A DNA stretch of 64,000 nt, from assembly GCF_943737005.1 (NCBI RefSeq), contig NZ_CALSFU010000002.1, forward strand, positions 1 through 64,000. Reading direction: 5' to 3'. The position numbers and the translations under genes are program-made. The stretch comes from Achromobacter sp. Marseille-Q4962 (GTDB lineage: Bacteria; Pseudomonadota; Gammaproteobacteria; Burkholderiales; Burkholderiaceae_B). The notes below the pieces were generated by a model. It did no database searches and had not been told where the DNA came from. It saw only the letters and a program-made list of their open reading frames with translations. Shown piece by piece: positions 26,748 through 35,968 of the stretch (position 1 is its first letter; each line of letters begins with the position of its first letter).

Positions 26748-28424
26748 TCAGGCGCAGATGGCGCGCCGCAGGGCGGCGTTGACGGCGGCGGCGTCCAGCG
26801 CGCGCCAGCGCGCCGCGACGTGCTGGTCCGGGCGCAGCAGGTAGGCCGTGCCGGGGCGCGCGTCGTAGCGCTGGGCGAGCAGGCCCGCGCTGTCCGCCAC
26901 GTGCGTCATGCCCGGGGGCAGGGCCGGGGCGTCGCACTCGGCGCTGGTCACGATCAGCGGCTTGACCGGCGTCGCGGCCATGCTCAGCGCCTGCAGGGCC
27001 TGCACGGCCGCGGCATCGGGCAGCCGGTCGCCGCAGAAGAGGGCGAGCGCGAAGCCGCTGTCCAGCTGCGACAGCCACCAGCCGTCCTCGCCCGCCACGC
27101 GCACCGGCGCGTCCAGCGCCACCGCGCCGGGCCGCAGGCGTCCGCCGAACGCGTCCTGGTCGGGCGTGTTCAGCGGCGAGTCCGCATAGGTGGCCGGCAG
27201 CGAGAGGCGGCCGCTGTTGACGAGCGCGCGCGCAAACGAATGGCGCTTGGCCAGGTTGAGCACCGCGTTGCGGAAGCTGCGGCTGATGTCGCTCTTGGGC
27301 GTGATGAAATCGGTGGAGCGCGAGGAGTTGAGGATGTTCTCGTCGGCCGCGTACTCGCGTTCGGCGCAGTAGGTGTCGATGAGCGGCTCGGGCGCCTTGC
27401 CCGTCAACACCAGGGCGAGCTTCCAGGCCAGGTTCTCGGCGTCCTGCACGCCGCTGTTGGCGCCGCGCGCGCCGAACGGCGACACGCGGTGCGCGGCGTC
27501 GCCGGCGAACAGCACGCGGCCGTGGCGGAACTTGTCCATGCGTTCGCAGGCAAAGGTGTACACGCTCACCCATTCCAGCTCGAATTGCGCATCGGGCCCC
27601 AGCAGCGCGCGGATGCGGGGCAGCACATTCTCGGGCTTGACGGCTTCCTTGGGATCGGCGTTCCAGCCGAGCTGGAAGTCGATGCGCCAGACATTGTCGG
27701 GCTGCATGTGGAGCAGCACGGACTGGTTCGGATGGAAGGGCGGGTCGAACCAGAACCAGCGCTCGGCCGGGAAGTCCGCCTGCATTTTCACGTCGGCGAT
27801 GAGGAAGCGGTCGCGGAAGACGCGGCCGTGGCTTTCCTGGCCCAGCATGGCGCGCACCGGCGAGCGTGCTCCGTCACAGGCGATCAGCCATTGCGCGTGC
27901 AGCGCGTAAGGGCCGTCGGGCGTTTCCACCGTCAGGCAGACGCCGTCGCCGGTCTGTTCCAGCGCCACCACCTTGTTCTTCCAGCGCAGGTCGATATTCG
28001 GCTGCTGCCGCGCATGCTCGTAGAGAAAACCTTCGGCGTAGTACTGTTGCAGGTTGACGAACGCGGGACGGCGGTGCCCCGGTTCGGGCAGCAGGTCGAA
28101 GCGCCACACCTCGCGGTCGCGGAAGAACACTTTGCCCACGTTCCACGACACGCCTTTCTCGGCCATGCGCTGGCCCACGCCCAGGCGGTCCCAGATCTCC
28201 AGCGTGCGCTTGGAGAAGCAGATGGCGCGCGAGCCGGTGGAAAGCCGGAAATCGTCATCCAGCACCACCACGCGCAAGCCCCGCCGGGCCAGGTCCAGCG
28301 CCGTGCTCAGCCCGACCGGGCCCGCGCCCACCACCACCACCGGGTGCGTGACGCGCTGTCCCGCGGCCTGGTCGGCGCATTTTTCATAGGCGAACTCCAT
28401 CGCCTGGTAATCGATGTCTCCCAC
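26748..28424 (-). CDS. FAD-dependent aromatic hydroxylase (class A flavoprotein monooxygenase, MhpA-like)
   Basis: A 558-aa monooxygenase. It shows the FAD-binding GxGxxG (VVVVGAGPVGLSTALDLARRG), the DG motif (WLIACDGARSPVRAMLG) and the GD motif (VLFAGDAAHRVSPFGARGANSGVQDAENLAWKLALV). A thioredoxin-like C-terminal part follows, as in phenol and 3-hydroxyphenylpropionate hydroxylases. The start is taken as GTG 28424, with AGGAG 7 bp upstream; ATG 28400 is the alternative. The substrate is unknown. Next to hmgA/fahA, an enzyme making homogentisate (for example 3-hydroxyphenylacetate 6-hydroxylase) is plausible but not shown. Middle gene of the metallo-hydrolase/hydroxylase/DUF2783 operon. Confidence 0.83.
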   Translation of the reverse strand: MGDIDYQAMEFAYEKCADQAAGQRVTHPVVVVGAGPVGLSTALDLARRGLRVVVLDDDFRLSTGSRAICFSKRTLEIWDRLGVGQRMAEKGVSWNVGKVFFRDREVWRFDLLPEPGHRRPAFVNLQQYYAEGFLYEHARQQPNIDLRWKNKVVALEQTGDGVCLTVETPDGPYALHAQWLIACDGARSPVRAMLGQESHGRVFRDRFLIADVKMQADFPAERWFWFDPPFHPNQSVLLHMQPDNVWRIDFQLGWNADPKEAVKPENVLPRIRALLGPDAQFELEWVSVYTFACERMDKFRHGRVLFAGDAAHRVSPFGARGANSGVQDAENLAWKLALVLTGKAPEPLIDTYCAEREYAADENILNSSRSTDFITPKSDISRSFRNAVLNLAKRHSFARALVNSGRLSLPATYADSPLNTPDQDAFGGRLRPGAVALDAPVRVAGEDGWWLSQLDSGFALALFCGDRLPDAAAVQALQALSMAATPVKPLIVTSAECDAPALPPGMTHVADSAGLLAQRYDARPGTAYLLRPDQHVAARWRALDAAAVNAALRRAICA

Positions 28425-28590
28425 GTCTGTCTCCTGGGTGGGTTCGTTTTGTTTTTTGTTCGCTACGCCAGCCGCAGGCGCGTTGCCCGCGGCCCGGCAG
28501 TACGCGCCGCGGGCCTCGCGCAGCCAGGCGCGACGCTTCTCCGGGCGGGGGGCCGCGGCTCCGGCTCCGCCGGCGCGCTCCCCTGGGCGG

Positions 28591-28635
28591 GCTCCCCTCG
28601 AAGGGGAAGCGCCGCAGGCGCTTCGGGGGTGGAGC
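28591..28635. repeat. Compound palindromic element in an operon gap
   Basis: Two adjacent hairpins lie between the metallo-hydrolase and hydroxylase genes. CCCCT-CGA-AGGGG spans 28594-28606, and GAAGCGCC-GCA-GGCGCTTC spans 28606-28624. They are flanked by GCTCC at 28591 and GGAGC at 28631, which also pair loosely. The arrangement looks like a dispersed extragenic palindrome. The rest of the 215-bp gap holds no gene. Confidence 0.5.
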
Positions 28636-28639
28636 CCTC

Positions 28640-29593
28640 TCAGCCTTCGAGCTGCTTCCACATTTCGAGGTCGCGCTTGTCCGTCCAGATGCGCGGGTGC
28701 TCGATGCCGCTCGCCTCGTCGTAGGCGCGCGAAACGTCGAACGGCATGCAGTGGTCGAAGATCACCCAGTCGCTGTAGCGCGGCTTCATGAAGTCGTAGA
28801 CTTCGCGGTAGATGGTCTTCAGGTCCTTGCCGTCGGCCACGCCGCGGTTCACCGCGCCATACAGGTCGGTGAGGAAGGCGCGGGTGCCGGCCAGGCCCTT
28901 GCGCACTTCCTCGGCGTTCTTGAGGGCCGGTCCGCGGCCCGGCACCATCTTCTCGGCCTCGAAACCGGCCAGCGCGTCCAGCGTGGAGGGCCAGTCGCGG
29001 AAGTAGGCGTCGCCGCAATAGGGCGTGGACTGGTACTCGACCAGGTCGCCCGCGAAAAGAATCTTCTGCTCGGGCAGCCAGGCGATGGTGTCGCCCTTGG
29101 TGTGGCCGCGGCCGACCTGCAGCAGCCGGACCTCGAGGTTGCCGAGGTTGACCGTCATTTCGCCCTTGAAGGTCATGGTGGGCCACACCAGGCCGGGCGG
29201 GATGGATTCGGCGTTGCGGAAGAGGCGGGGGAAACGGCCGATTTCGCTGGCCTTGTCCTGTTCGCCGCGCTCGGCGATGAGATCGTAGGTGTCGCGGCTG
29301 GCCAGGATTTCCTGGGCGTTGTAGGCCGAGGCGCCGAACACGCGCACGGCGTGGTAGTGCGACAGCAGGATGTACTTGATGGGCTTGTCGGTCACTTCGC
29401 GGATCCGGCGGATCACGTCCTGCGCCATGACCGGGGTGGCCTGGGTGTCGACCACCATGACGGCCTCGTCGCCAATGATGACGCCCGTGTTCGGATCGCC
29501 CTCGGCCGTGTAGGCATAGGCGTTGTCGGACAGCTTTTCGAACGACACGACCTTGTCGGCGAGGTCGGCGTGCGAGGCGAATTGCTTGCTCAT
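28640..29593 (-). CDS. Metallo-beta-lactamase-fold hydrolase with altered metal motif
   Basis: A 317-aa MBL-fold protein. The first metal motif, normally HxHxDH, reads HYHAVR at residues 79-84, so the Asp and His that bind the second zinc are replaced by Val and Arg. Later elements are kept: GRGHTKGDTIAWLP (His in motif 3) and ILFAGDLVEY (Asp in motif 4), and a C-terminal helical region follows. It starts 12 bp after AAGGAG. First gene of the operon with the flavin hydroxylase and DUF2783. A ring-cleavage or ester hydrolase role is possible; it may bind one metal or none. Confidence 0.8.
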   Translation of the reverse strand: MSKQFASHADLADKVVSFEKLSDNAYAYTAEGDPNTGVIIGDEAVMVVDTQATPVMAQDVIRRIREVTDKPIKYILLSHYHAVRVFGASAYNAQEILASRDTYDLIAERGEQDKASEIGRFPRLFRNAESIPPGLVWPTMTFKGEMTVNLGNLEVRLLQVGRGHTKGDTIAWLPEQKILFAGDLVEYQSTPYCGDAYFRDWPSTLDALAGFEAEKMVPGRGPALKNAEEVRKGLAGTRAFLTDLYGAVNRGVADGKDLKTIYREVYDFMKPRYSDWVIFDHCMPFDVSRAYDEASGIEHPRIWTDKRDLEMWKQLEG

Positions 29594-29634
29594 GGGACTC
29601 CTTCCACTTTTATAGGAATAAGGGCATGGAAGCG

Positions 29635-29663
29635 ACTATAGCCCCGCGTTAGTGTTTGTGCAA
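29635..29663 (-). promoter_or_regulatory. Promoter of the metallo-hydrolase/hydroxylase operon
   Basis: On the minus strand TTGCAC (29663-29658) and TATAGT (29640-29635) are exactly 17 bp apart. The leader to the ATG at 29593 is about 35 bases and includes the ribosome-binding site. Confidence 0.7.
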
Positions 29664-29666
29664 TAC

Positions 29667-29683
29667 GTTTGCTATAAACAAAC
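29667..29683. promoter_or_regulatory. Palindromic operator candidate next to the -35 box
   Basis: GTTTG-CTATAAA-CAAAC, 5-bp arms around a 7-bp centre, ends 3 bp upstream of the -35 hexamer. The core CTATAAA recurs at 25549-25555 between hmgA and the LysR gene. Confidence 0.5.
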
Positions 29684-29704
29684 AGGTGGGGTTTTTACGG
29701 GGAT

Positions 29705-30532
29705 TCAAGGGTGTTGGCACCTCGGGCAGTAATACGTGGCGCGCTGTCCCTGGACGATGCGGCGGATGGGCGCGCCGCAGGCGCGGCAGGGCTGCGCCTC
29801 GCGCTCGTACACCGCCGCGTGTATCTCGAAATAGGCGCCCGGCTCGCCCGTGGCCCCCACGTAGTCGCGTAGGGTGCTGCCGCCCGAGGCGAGGGCGTCG
29901 GCCAGGGTGGCGCGGATCATGTCGGCCAGCCGGTCGCAGCGCGCCGGCGACAGCCGCCGGGCGGGCGTGGCCGGGTGGATGCGGGCGCGGAACAGGCTTT
30001 CGGAGGCGTAGATGTTGCCCACGCCCACTACGGCGTCGCCCGCCAGCAGCGCCTGCTTGATCGCCATGGCCCGGCCGCGGAAGTGCCGGTGCAGCCAGGC
30101 GCCGTCAAAGCGCGGGTCGAAGGGTTCGATGCCCAGCCGGGCCAGCAGGGGATGCTGCTCGATGGGCCCGGCGGCGCTGTCGTGCCACAGCACCGCGCCG
30201 AAGCGGCGCGGGTCGTGCAGGCGCAGGACGGCGTGGTCGAAGATCCATTCGACATGGTCGTGCTTGCGCAGGAATTCGCCCGGCGCCACGTTGCGCAGCG
30301 AGCCCGACATCCCCAGGTGCACGATCTGCGTTCCGTGCTCGAAACGCAGCAGCAGGTACTTGCCGCGGCGGGCGCATTCCAGCACCGTGCGCCCGGCCAG
30401 CAGGCCGGGCAGGTCCGGCGGAACGGGCCAGCGCATGCGGGGTTCGTGGACGACCAGGCGCGAGAGCTTCCGGCCGGTGATGACGGCGTCGATTCCTCGG
30501 CGCGTGGTTTCGACTTCGGGCAGTTCCGGCAT
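29705..30532 (-). CDS. mutM: Formamidopyrimidine-DNA glycosylase
   Basis: A 275-aa base-excision repair enzyme that removes 8-oxoguanine and formamidopyrimidines and cuts the abasic site. After Met removal the catalytic N-terminus is PELPEVE (Pro nucleophile, Glu). A conserved Lys lies in [10 protein letters not shown], the helix-two-turn-helix carries [14 protein letters not shown], and the C-terminal zinc finger is CRAC...CPRC. The open frame extends upstream, but only the ATG at 30532 yields the Pro1 terminus required for activity. It is divergent from the TPR protein gene, as in other betaproteobacteria. Confidence 0.96.
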   Translation of the reverse strand: MPELPEVETTRRGIDAVITGRKLSRLVVHEPRMRWPVPPDLPGLLAGRTVLECARRGKYLLLRFEHGTQIVHLGMSGSLRNVAPGEFLRKHDHVEWIFDHAVLRLHDPRRFGAVLWHDSAAGPIEQHPLLARLGIEPFDPRFDGAWLHRHFRGRAMAIKQALLAGDAVVGVGNIYASESLFRARIHPATPARRLSPARCDRLADMIRATLADALASGGSTLRDYVGATGEPGAYFEIHAAVYEREAQPCRACGAPIRRIVQGQRATYYCPRCQHP

Positions 30533-30593
30533 GAGCCAGTGTAAGATCATCAATTGCGTGTACGAAGATTGTGCCATCAACCGGACGGGCCGC

Positions 30594-32417
30594 GTGAAGT
30601 CGTCTTTCAAACAAATGAATCTCGGGATAGCCGTGCTGGCGCTTGCGCTGGCCGCCACACTGGCCCCGCAAGCCCAGGCCGCCGACAGCAGGACGCGCGA
30701 TGCGACCGGCCCTCGGATCGCGCCGCCCAGCCGCCAGCCGGAAACCGAAGTCATCCGCCTGCGCCCGGGCCAATTGCCCTATGTGACCCTCACCGCCGAC
30801 ATCTTCTACCGCGTGCTGGCCTCCGAGATCGCCGCGCAGCGCGGCATGTACGGCACGGCCGCCTCCACCATGGTGGGGCTGGCGCGCGAAACCGGCGATC
30901 CGCGCCTGGCCCGGCGCGGCCTGGAATTCGAGCTGGCCGGCGGCAACCTGCCCGGCGCGCTGGAAGCGGCGCGCGTGTGGGCCCGCCTGGCGCCCAACGA
31001 CGTCGAGGCCAGCTCCACCGAGCTGGCGCTGGCCGCGGCCAACGGCCAGACGCGGGGCCTGGCGCAGGCGCTGCGCGCCCGCATCGACGGCGCCCGCGAC
31101 AAGACCGCCGCCATCGGCCAGGCGCTGGCCGTGCTGAGCCGGCTGAACGACCGCCGCCTGGCGCTGCGCATCCTCGACGAATCCCTGAGCGAAAGCGCCC
31201 GCAAGCTGCCCGAAGCGCACCTGGCGCTGGCCGACGTGGCCTCGGCCGCGGGCGACTACGAGCGCGCCTCCCAGGAGGCCCGCCAGGCGCTGGCCGCCGA
31301 TCCCCGGTCCGAGCCGGCCGCCCAGCGCGTGCTGGAATATGGCTACAAGGTCGATCCGCAGCGCGCGCAATCCGAGGCCCGCGCCTATATCGCGCGCAAC
31401 CCCAACGCGCGCAAGGTGCGCCTGATGCTGGCCGGCCAGCTGGCCGACAGCGGCGACTACAACGGCGCGCTGGCCGAGCTGCAGGCCATGTCGCGCCGCT
31501 CCCCCGAAGATTTCGACCTGCTGTTCATGCAGGCCCAGCTTGCCTACAAGGCGGGGCAGCTGGCCCAGGCCCGCACGCTGCTGCAGCAGTATCTCGACGT
31601 GCAGAGCCAGCGCCAGCGCGCCACGGCGCCCGGTTCCACCGATGCCGGCGCCGCGGCCGCCGACGCGCGCGTGCTGCTGTCGCGCATCGCCGAAGACCAG
31701 GGCCGCTACGACGAGGCCATCGCCGAGCTGGGCCGCATCGACGATCCCACCCTGCGCTACTCGGTGCGCATGCGGCAGGCCACGCTGCGCGCCAAGGAGG
31801 GCCGGGTCGACGAATCGCTCTCCATGATCGACGCCGCCAATCCCCAGGACGACGAAGAGCGCACGCTGGGCGTGCTGACCAAGGCGCAGATCCTGCGCGA
31901 CGCCGGACGGGTGCCGCAGGCCGTCTCCGTGCTCGAGGCCGCCGACAAGGCGCTGCCCGACACCGTCGAAATCAAATACGAGCTGGCCATGCTCTACGAG
32001 CGCCAGGACCGCCTCGGCGACCTGGAGCGCCTGTTGCGGCAGGTGATCGCGCTCGACCCCGACCACGCGCACGCCTACAACGCGCTGGGCTACACGCTGG
32101 CCGACCACAACCAGCGGCTGCCCGAGGCGCTGGATCTCATCACCCAGGCGCTGGAGCTCGCGCCCAACGACCCGTTCATCCTCGACAGCATGGGCTGGGT
32201 GAAATACCGCATGGGCGATCTCGCCGCCGCGGCCGACTACCTGCGCCGGGCATACGGCCTGCGCCCGGAGGCCGACATCGGCGCCCACCTGGCCGAAGTG
32301 CTCTGGCAGCAGGGCAGGCAGGACCAGGCCCTGCAGCTGCTGCGCGCGGCGCTGAAAAAAGACCCGGCCAACGAAACCGTGCGGGACGTCATCAAGCGGC
32401 TCGGGGTCCAGCCGTGA
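30594..32417 (+). CDS. Exported tetratricopeptide-repeat protein
   Basis: A 607-aa protein with a signal peptide ([28 protein letters not shown]) and many helical TPR-like repeats. The clearest are at the C-terminus, for example [39 protein letters not shown] 30594 is preferred over ATG 30615 since it gives the signal peptide its positively charged n-region (Lys2, Lys6). The gene runs into lolB with a GTGA overlap. Conserved next to lolB in this group, it probably has an envelope-assembly scaffold role. Exact function is unknown. Confidence 0.85.
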   Translation: MKSSFKQMNLGIAVLALALAATLAPQAQAADSRTRDATGPRIAPPSRQPETEVIRLRPGQLPYVTLTADIFYRVLASEIAAQRGMYGTAASTMVGLARETGDPRLARRGLEFELAGGNLPGALEAARVWARLAPNDVEASSTELALAAANGQTRGLAQALRARIDGARDKTAAIGQALAVLSRLNDRRLALRILDESLSESARKLPEAHLALADVASAAGDYERASQEARQALAADPRSEPAAQRVLEYGYKVDPQRAQSEARAYIARNPNARKVRLMLAGQLADSGDYNGALAELQAMSRRSPEDFDLLFMQAQLAYKAGQLAQARTLLQQYLDVQSQRQRATAPGSTDAGAAAADARVLLSRIAEDQGRYDEAIAELGRIDDPTLRYSVRMRQATLRAKEGRVDESLSMIDAANPQDDEERTLGVLTKAQILRDAGRVPQAVSVLEAADKALPDTVEIKYELAMLYERQDRLGDLERLLRQVIALDPDHAHAYNALGYTLADHNQRLPEALDLITQALELAPNDPFILDSMGWVKYRMGDLAAAADYLRRAYGLRPEADIGAHLAEVLWQQGRQDQALQLLRAALKKDPANETVRDVIKRLGVQP

Positions 32418-33007
32418 CCGCCGTGCTGCGCAACCGGCGCGCCTTCCTGCGCGGCCTGGGCACGGCGCTGTGCGCGGCCGCGCTGGCGGCCTGCACCACG
32501 CCCAGGCCCATCGAAGGCGCCGCGCCGGGCGCGTTCTCGCGCGTTGGCCGCTTCGCCATCACCGTCAACGAAGAAGGCGGCAAGCAGAGCGCCGTGCAGG
32601 GCGGATTTTCGTGGCTGGACGACGGCAGCCGCTATGTGCTTGACCTGACCAACCCGCTCGGCTCCACCGAGGCCCGCGTCGAGGGCGGCCCGGGCGCCGC
32701 CACGCTCACCAAAGCCGACGGCACCCGCCTGTCGGCCGACAACCCCGATGCGCTGGCCGCCGAGGCGCTGGGCAGCAGCATGCCGGTTTCGGGCCTGCGC
32801 GACTGGCTGCGCGGGCGCCTGCCCGCCAGCCCGCAAGCCTCCGGCGTCACGCGCGATGACATCGGCCACCTGGCCGCTTTCGAGCAGGGCGGCTGGCACG
32901 CGCGCCTGTCGCGCTACGACGCGCAGGGGCCCTGCCTGCTGGTGCTCGAACGCCAGGAGCCGGGCCGCCGCATCCTGGTCCGCCTGGTCGTCAACCAGCC
33001 CTCCTAG
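32414..33007 (+). CDS. lolB: Outer-membrane lipoprotein LolB
   Basis: A 197-aa lipoprotein that receives lipoproteins from LolA and inserts them into the outer membrane. The signal peptide contains twin Arg (RNRRAFLRGLG) and the lipobox ALAAC, with lipidated Cys27. The mature part has the LolB pattern FSRVGRFAITV...GGFSWLDDGSRYVLDLTNPLGST. The GTG start overlaps the TPR gene stop (GTGA), so translation is coupled. In many relatives ispE follows directly; here a chemoreceptor gene is inserted between them. Confidence 0.92.
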   Translation: MTAVLRNRRAFLRGLGTALCAAALAACTTPRPIEGAAPGAFSRVGRFAITVNEEGGKQSAVQGGFSWLDDGSRYVLDLTNPLGSTEARVEGGPGAATLTKADGTRLSADNPDALAAEALGSSMPVSGLRDWLRGRLPASPQASGVTRDDIGHLAAFEQGGWHARLSRYDAQGPCLLVLERQEPGRRILVRLVVNQPS

Positions 33008-33039
33008 CACAGTTTCGGCGCTGATGCACTGGGAAAAAT

Positions 33040-33055
33040 CAAGGGTTTACCCTTG
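33040..33055. promoter_or_regulatory. Perfect 16-bp inverted repeat upstream of the chemoreceptor gene
   Basis: CAAGGG-TTTA-CCCTTG followed by TATTT. It lies 32 bp after the lolB stop and 120 bp before the chemoreceptor start, so it could be a weak lolB terminator or an operator for the receptor gene. Confidence 0.5.
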
Positions 33056-33174
33056 TATTTCCCGCCGGGCTTCCTTCTTTGTTACTGAATAATTCACCCT
33101 TACCGCCGCCGCGGGCGCTTGCCCGCGCGCCGTCACACCGGCCGGACCCGTCCGCGCCTTCAGGGAGTATTCGA

Positions 33175-34773
33175 ATGTTCAGGAACATGCGCATCGCAAC
33201 GATGCTGTTGGGGCTCATCGCGGTTTTCTTCGCGCTGCAGCTCGCCGTCGGCGGCATGGGTTTCACCGCCCTGCGCCAGACCAACGAGGACGTGGCGCAG
33301 CTCTATCGCCTCTCGGCCCGGCAGATGAATGAGGTAAACGATGCCGCGCTGTCGCTGGTGGCCGCGCGCACCGACCTCAGCCGCTACGCCACCCGCGTGG
33401 CCCAGGGCAAGGCCAGCGACGACGCCTCGCTGCGCGCCGCGCGGCAGCGCGTCGCCGCCGGCGACCGCAGCTTCAGGGCCTTCGCCGAGGGCCTGACTGC
33501 CGAAGAGCAGGCCGCCTATGCCGAGCTGCTGGGCGCGTATGGCAGCTTCAGCCGCAACCTGCAGAGCGTGGGCAACGTGCTGGAGGCGGGCGACATGGAC
33601 GCCTACTACAAGCAGGGCACGCAGCAGGCGCAGGAGAGCTTCGTCGCCGCGCGCGAGGCGTTCATGCGCCGTGCCGATGAAGCGGGCCAGCGGGTCATGG
33701 ACGAAATCTCCGGGTTCAACGCCGTGTTCACTTCCCTGCTGGCCGGCGCGCTGGTCCTGGGCCTGCTGGTGGCGGCGGGCGCGCACCTGATGATCCGCCG
33801 CGCCGTGCTGCGCCCGCTGCAGGAGGCCGGCGAGGTGTTCCGCCGCATCGCCGAGGGCGATCTCACGCGCCGCGTGGCCGACCACGGCCGCAACGAGATC
33901 GGCGCGCTGCTGGCCGCGCTCAGGAACATGCAGGACGGACTGGTGCGCACCGTGGGCGCGGTGCGCCAGGGCGTGGAAGAAATCCACGTGGGCACGCGCG
34001 AGATCTCATCGGGCAACGCCGACCTTTCCAGCCGCACCGAAGAGCAGGCCGCCTCGCTGGAGGAAACGGCCGCATCGATGGAAGAACTGGCCTCCACCGT
34101 CAAGCAGAACGCGGAAACCGCGCGCGAGGCCAACCGCATGGTGGCCGCCTCGGCGCAGGCGGCCGAGCGCGGCGGGCGGGCCGTGGCCACGGTGGTGGAC
34201 ACCATGCGCGCGATCTCGGGCAGCTCCAGCCGCATCGCCGACATCGTGGGCGTGATCGACGGCATCGCCTTCCAGACCAACATTCTCGCGCTCAACGCGG
34301 CGGTCGAGGCCGCGCGCGCGGGCGAGCAGGGCAAGGGTTTCGCCGTGGTGGCCAGCGAGGTGCGCACGCTGGCGCAGCGCAGCGCCGCCGCCGCCAAGGA
34401 AATCAAGCAGCTCATCGAGGATTCGGTGCAGAAGGTCGAGCTGGGCTCCGGGCAGGTGGAAGAGGCCGGCGGCACCATGCGCGAAATCGTCGAATCGGTG
34501 CAGCGCGTGGCCAACCTCATGGGCGAGATCGCCGCCGCCTCCAACGAACAGGCCAGCGGCATCGACCAGGTCAACGACGCCGTGTCCCAGATGGACGGCG
34601 TAACGCAGCAGAACGCCGCTCTGGTGGAGCAAGCCGCCGCGGCCGCCGGAGCGCTGGAGGAACAGGCGCGCCGCCTGGCCGCCGCGGTGGCCGTCTTCAA
34701 GCTGCCCGACGGGCACGTGATCGACGCGCCGGCCGTGGCGCTGCCAGCCGGCGCGGTGCCCAAGCTGGCCTGA
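33175..34773 (+). CDS. Methyl-accepting chemotaxis protein
   Basis: A 532-aa chemoreceptor. TM1 lies at about residues 8-30, followed by a periplasmic four-helix-bundle ligand domain (Tar type, about 150 residues), TM2 ([20 protein letters not shown], around 190-210) and a HAMP domain. The long coiled-coil signalling domain carries methylation-site Glu/Gln stretches ([18 protein letters not shown]) and the hairpin tip [37 protein letters not shown]. There is no C-terminal NWETF-like pentapeptide for CheR binding. The start has GGGAG 8 bp upstream. It is a solitary gene with no che genes nearby, inserted in the lolB-ispE interval. Confidence 0.93.
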   Translation: MFRNMRIATMLLGLIAVFFALQLAVGGMGFTALRQTNEDVAQLYRLSARQMNEVNDAALSLVAARTDLSRYATRVAQGKASDDASLRAARQRVAAGDRSFRAFAEGLTAEEQAAYAELLGAYGSFSRNLQSVGNVLEAGDMDAYYKQGTQQAQESFVAAREAFMRRADEAGQRVMDEISGFNAVFTSLLAGALVLGLLVAAGAHLMIRRAVLRPLQEAGEVFRRIAEGDLTRRVADHGRNEIGALLAALRNMQDGLVRTVGAVRQGVEEIHVGTREISSGNADLSSRTEEQAASLEETAASMEELASTVKQNAETAREANRMVAASAQAAERGGRAVATVVDTMRAISGSSSRIADIVGVIDGIAFQTNILALNAAVEAARAGEQGKGFAVVASEVRTLAQRSAAAAKEIKQLIEDSVQKVELGSGQVEEAGGTMREIVESVQRVANLMGEIAAASNEQASGIDQVNDAVSQMDGVTQQNAALVEQAAAAAGALEEQARRLAAAVAVFKLPDGHVIDAPAVALPAGAVPKLA

Positions 34774-34848
34774 TTCCGGCGCACGGCAGGGCGGCGCGGC
34801 CCGCAGGCCGCCGCTTACAATGCGGGCAATGCCAAGACGGTGGTTTCC

Positions 34849-35760
34849 GTGACCCTCTACGACGTTCCCGCTCCCGCCAAGATCAACCTGTTCCTGCACG
34901 TGGTGGGCCGCCGCGCCGACGGCTACCACCTGCTGCAGACCGTTTTCCGTTTCATCGACCTGAGCGACACGCTGCACATCGAGGCGCGCGCCGACGGCGT
35001 CGTCAGCCGCGCGCGCGACCTGCCCGGCGTGCCCGAGGAACAGGACCTCACCCTGCGCGCGGCGCGCGCGCTGCAGCGGGCCACCGGCACCCGCCTGGGG
35101 GCGCACATCGGCCTGGAAAAACGCATCCCGCAGGGCGGGGGGCTGGGCGGCGGCTCCAGCGACGCGGCTTCCGTCCTCATCGCCTTGAACCGGCTCTGGA
35201 ACACCGGCCTGTCGCGGCGCGAACTCATGGCGCTCGCCCTGCCGCTCGGGGCGGACGTGCCGGTTTTCGTGTTCGGCCAATCGGCTTTCGCCCAGGGCGT
35301 GGGCGAAGACCTGTCCCCGCTCGAGCTGCCCGAGCGCGCGTATCTCGTGGCCCAGCCCGACGCGAGCGTGCCCACCGCCAGCATTTTTTCCGCGCCGGAT
35401 TTGACAAGAGATTCTTCTTTAGTCACAATAGCGGACTTTCTTGCTTCGCCAACATTTCGCCAGGGCAAGTTCTTTGGCAGGAATGATCTGGAGCCGGTGG
35501 TTTACCGCCAGTACCCTGAAGTCTTCAGGGCCGCGCGGTGGCTCGCTGAGCATGGTGTCCATGTTCGCATGTCGGGGTCTGGCGCGTGCTTGTACGCCGA
35601 ATACTCCAAGCTCTCCGAAGCCGTTTTGGCGAAAACGGAAATTGCCGCTACAATGCGTGCCGCTGACAAAACAGATTGTCAGAAGCATCCACGGTTTCGG
35701 TTAGTGCAGGCCTGTACTGGATTAGCTGAACACCCGTTGCGGAATTGGATTGCAAGATAG
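34849..35760 (+). CDS. ispE: 4-diphosphocytidyl-2-C-methyl-D-erythritol kinase
   Basis: A 303-aa GHMP kinase of the MEP isoprenoid pathway, phosphorylating CDP-ME. Motifs are PAPAKINLFLHVVGRRADGYH at the N-terminus, the ATP loop PQGGGLGGGSSDAA near residue 99, and MSGSGACLYA near the C-terminus. It starts with GTG at 34849; an in-frame GTG at 34840 would add three residues. From about 35400 onward the DNA is noticeably richer in A/T than the first two thirds of the gene. The stop codon is directly followed by tRNA-Gln. Confidence 0.93.
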   Translation: MTLYDVPAPAKINLFLHVVGRRADGYHLLQTVFRFIDLSDTLHIEARADGVVSRARDLPGVPEEQDLTLRAARALQRATGTRLGAHIGLEKRIPQGGGLGGGSSDAASVLIALNRLWNTGLSRRELMALALPLGADVPVFVFGQSAFAQGVGEDLSPLELPERAYLVAQPDASVPTASIFSAPDLTRDSSLVTIADFLASPTFRQGKFFGRNDLEPVVYRQYPEVFRAARWLAEHGVHVRMSGSGACLYAEYSKLSEAVLAKTEIAATMRAADKTDCQKHPRFRLVQACTGLAEHPLRNWIAR

Positions 35761-35761
35761 T

Positions 35762-35838
35762 TGGGGAGTCGCCAAGCTGGTTAAGGCACCGGATTTTGAT
35801 TCCGGCATGCGAAGGTTCGAATCCTTCCTCCCCAGCCA
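35762..35838 (+). tRNA. tRNA-Gln (anticodon TTG)
   Basis: A full 77-nt cloverleaf with CCA encoded. The acceptor stem TGGGGAG pairs with CTCCCCA, the anticodon stem is CCGGA/TCCGG with loop TTTTGAT (anticodon TTG), and the T arm is GAAGG-TTCGAAT-CCTTC with discriminator G. It begins 2 bp after the ispE stop. Confidence 0.97.
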
Positions 35839-35847
35839 CCCGAATAC

Positions 35848-35904
35848 ATAAAAAAGCTGTTGAACACGCCCATCCAATTGGCCCCGGTTCAGCAGCTTTT
35901 TTAT
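35848..35904 (+). terminator. Rho-independent terminator after tRNA-Gln
   Basis: ATAAAAAAGCTGTTGAAC pairs with GTTCAGCAGCTTTTTTAT with one G-T mismatch, around a 21-base loop. The A-run before and T-run after suggest that it can act in both directions. Confidence 0.85.
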
Positions 35905-35968
35905 TTCCGGCCCGCAGGACCGCGCACCACCTCGTCAGTGTCTTGAAACGACCCTCGCATCATCCATC

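Noticed and set aside
35762-35838. tRNA-Gln as an integration site for a genomic island
   Set aside because: No second copy of the tRNA 3' end and no integrase gene were seen nearby; prs follows in the normal order.
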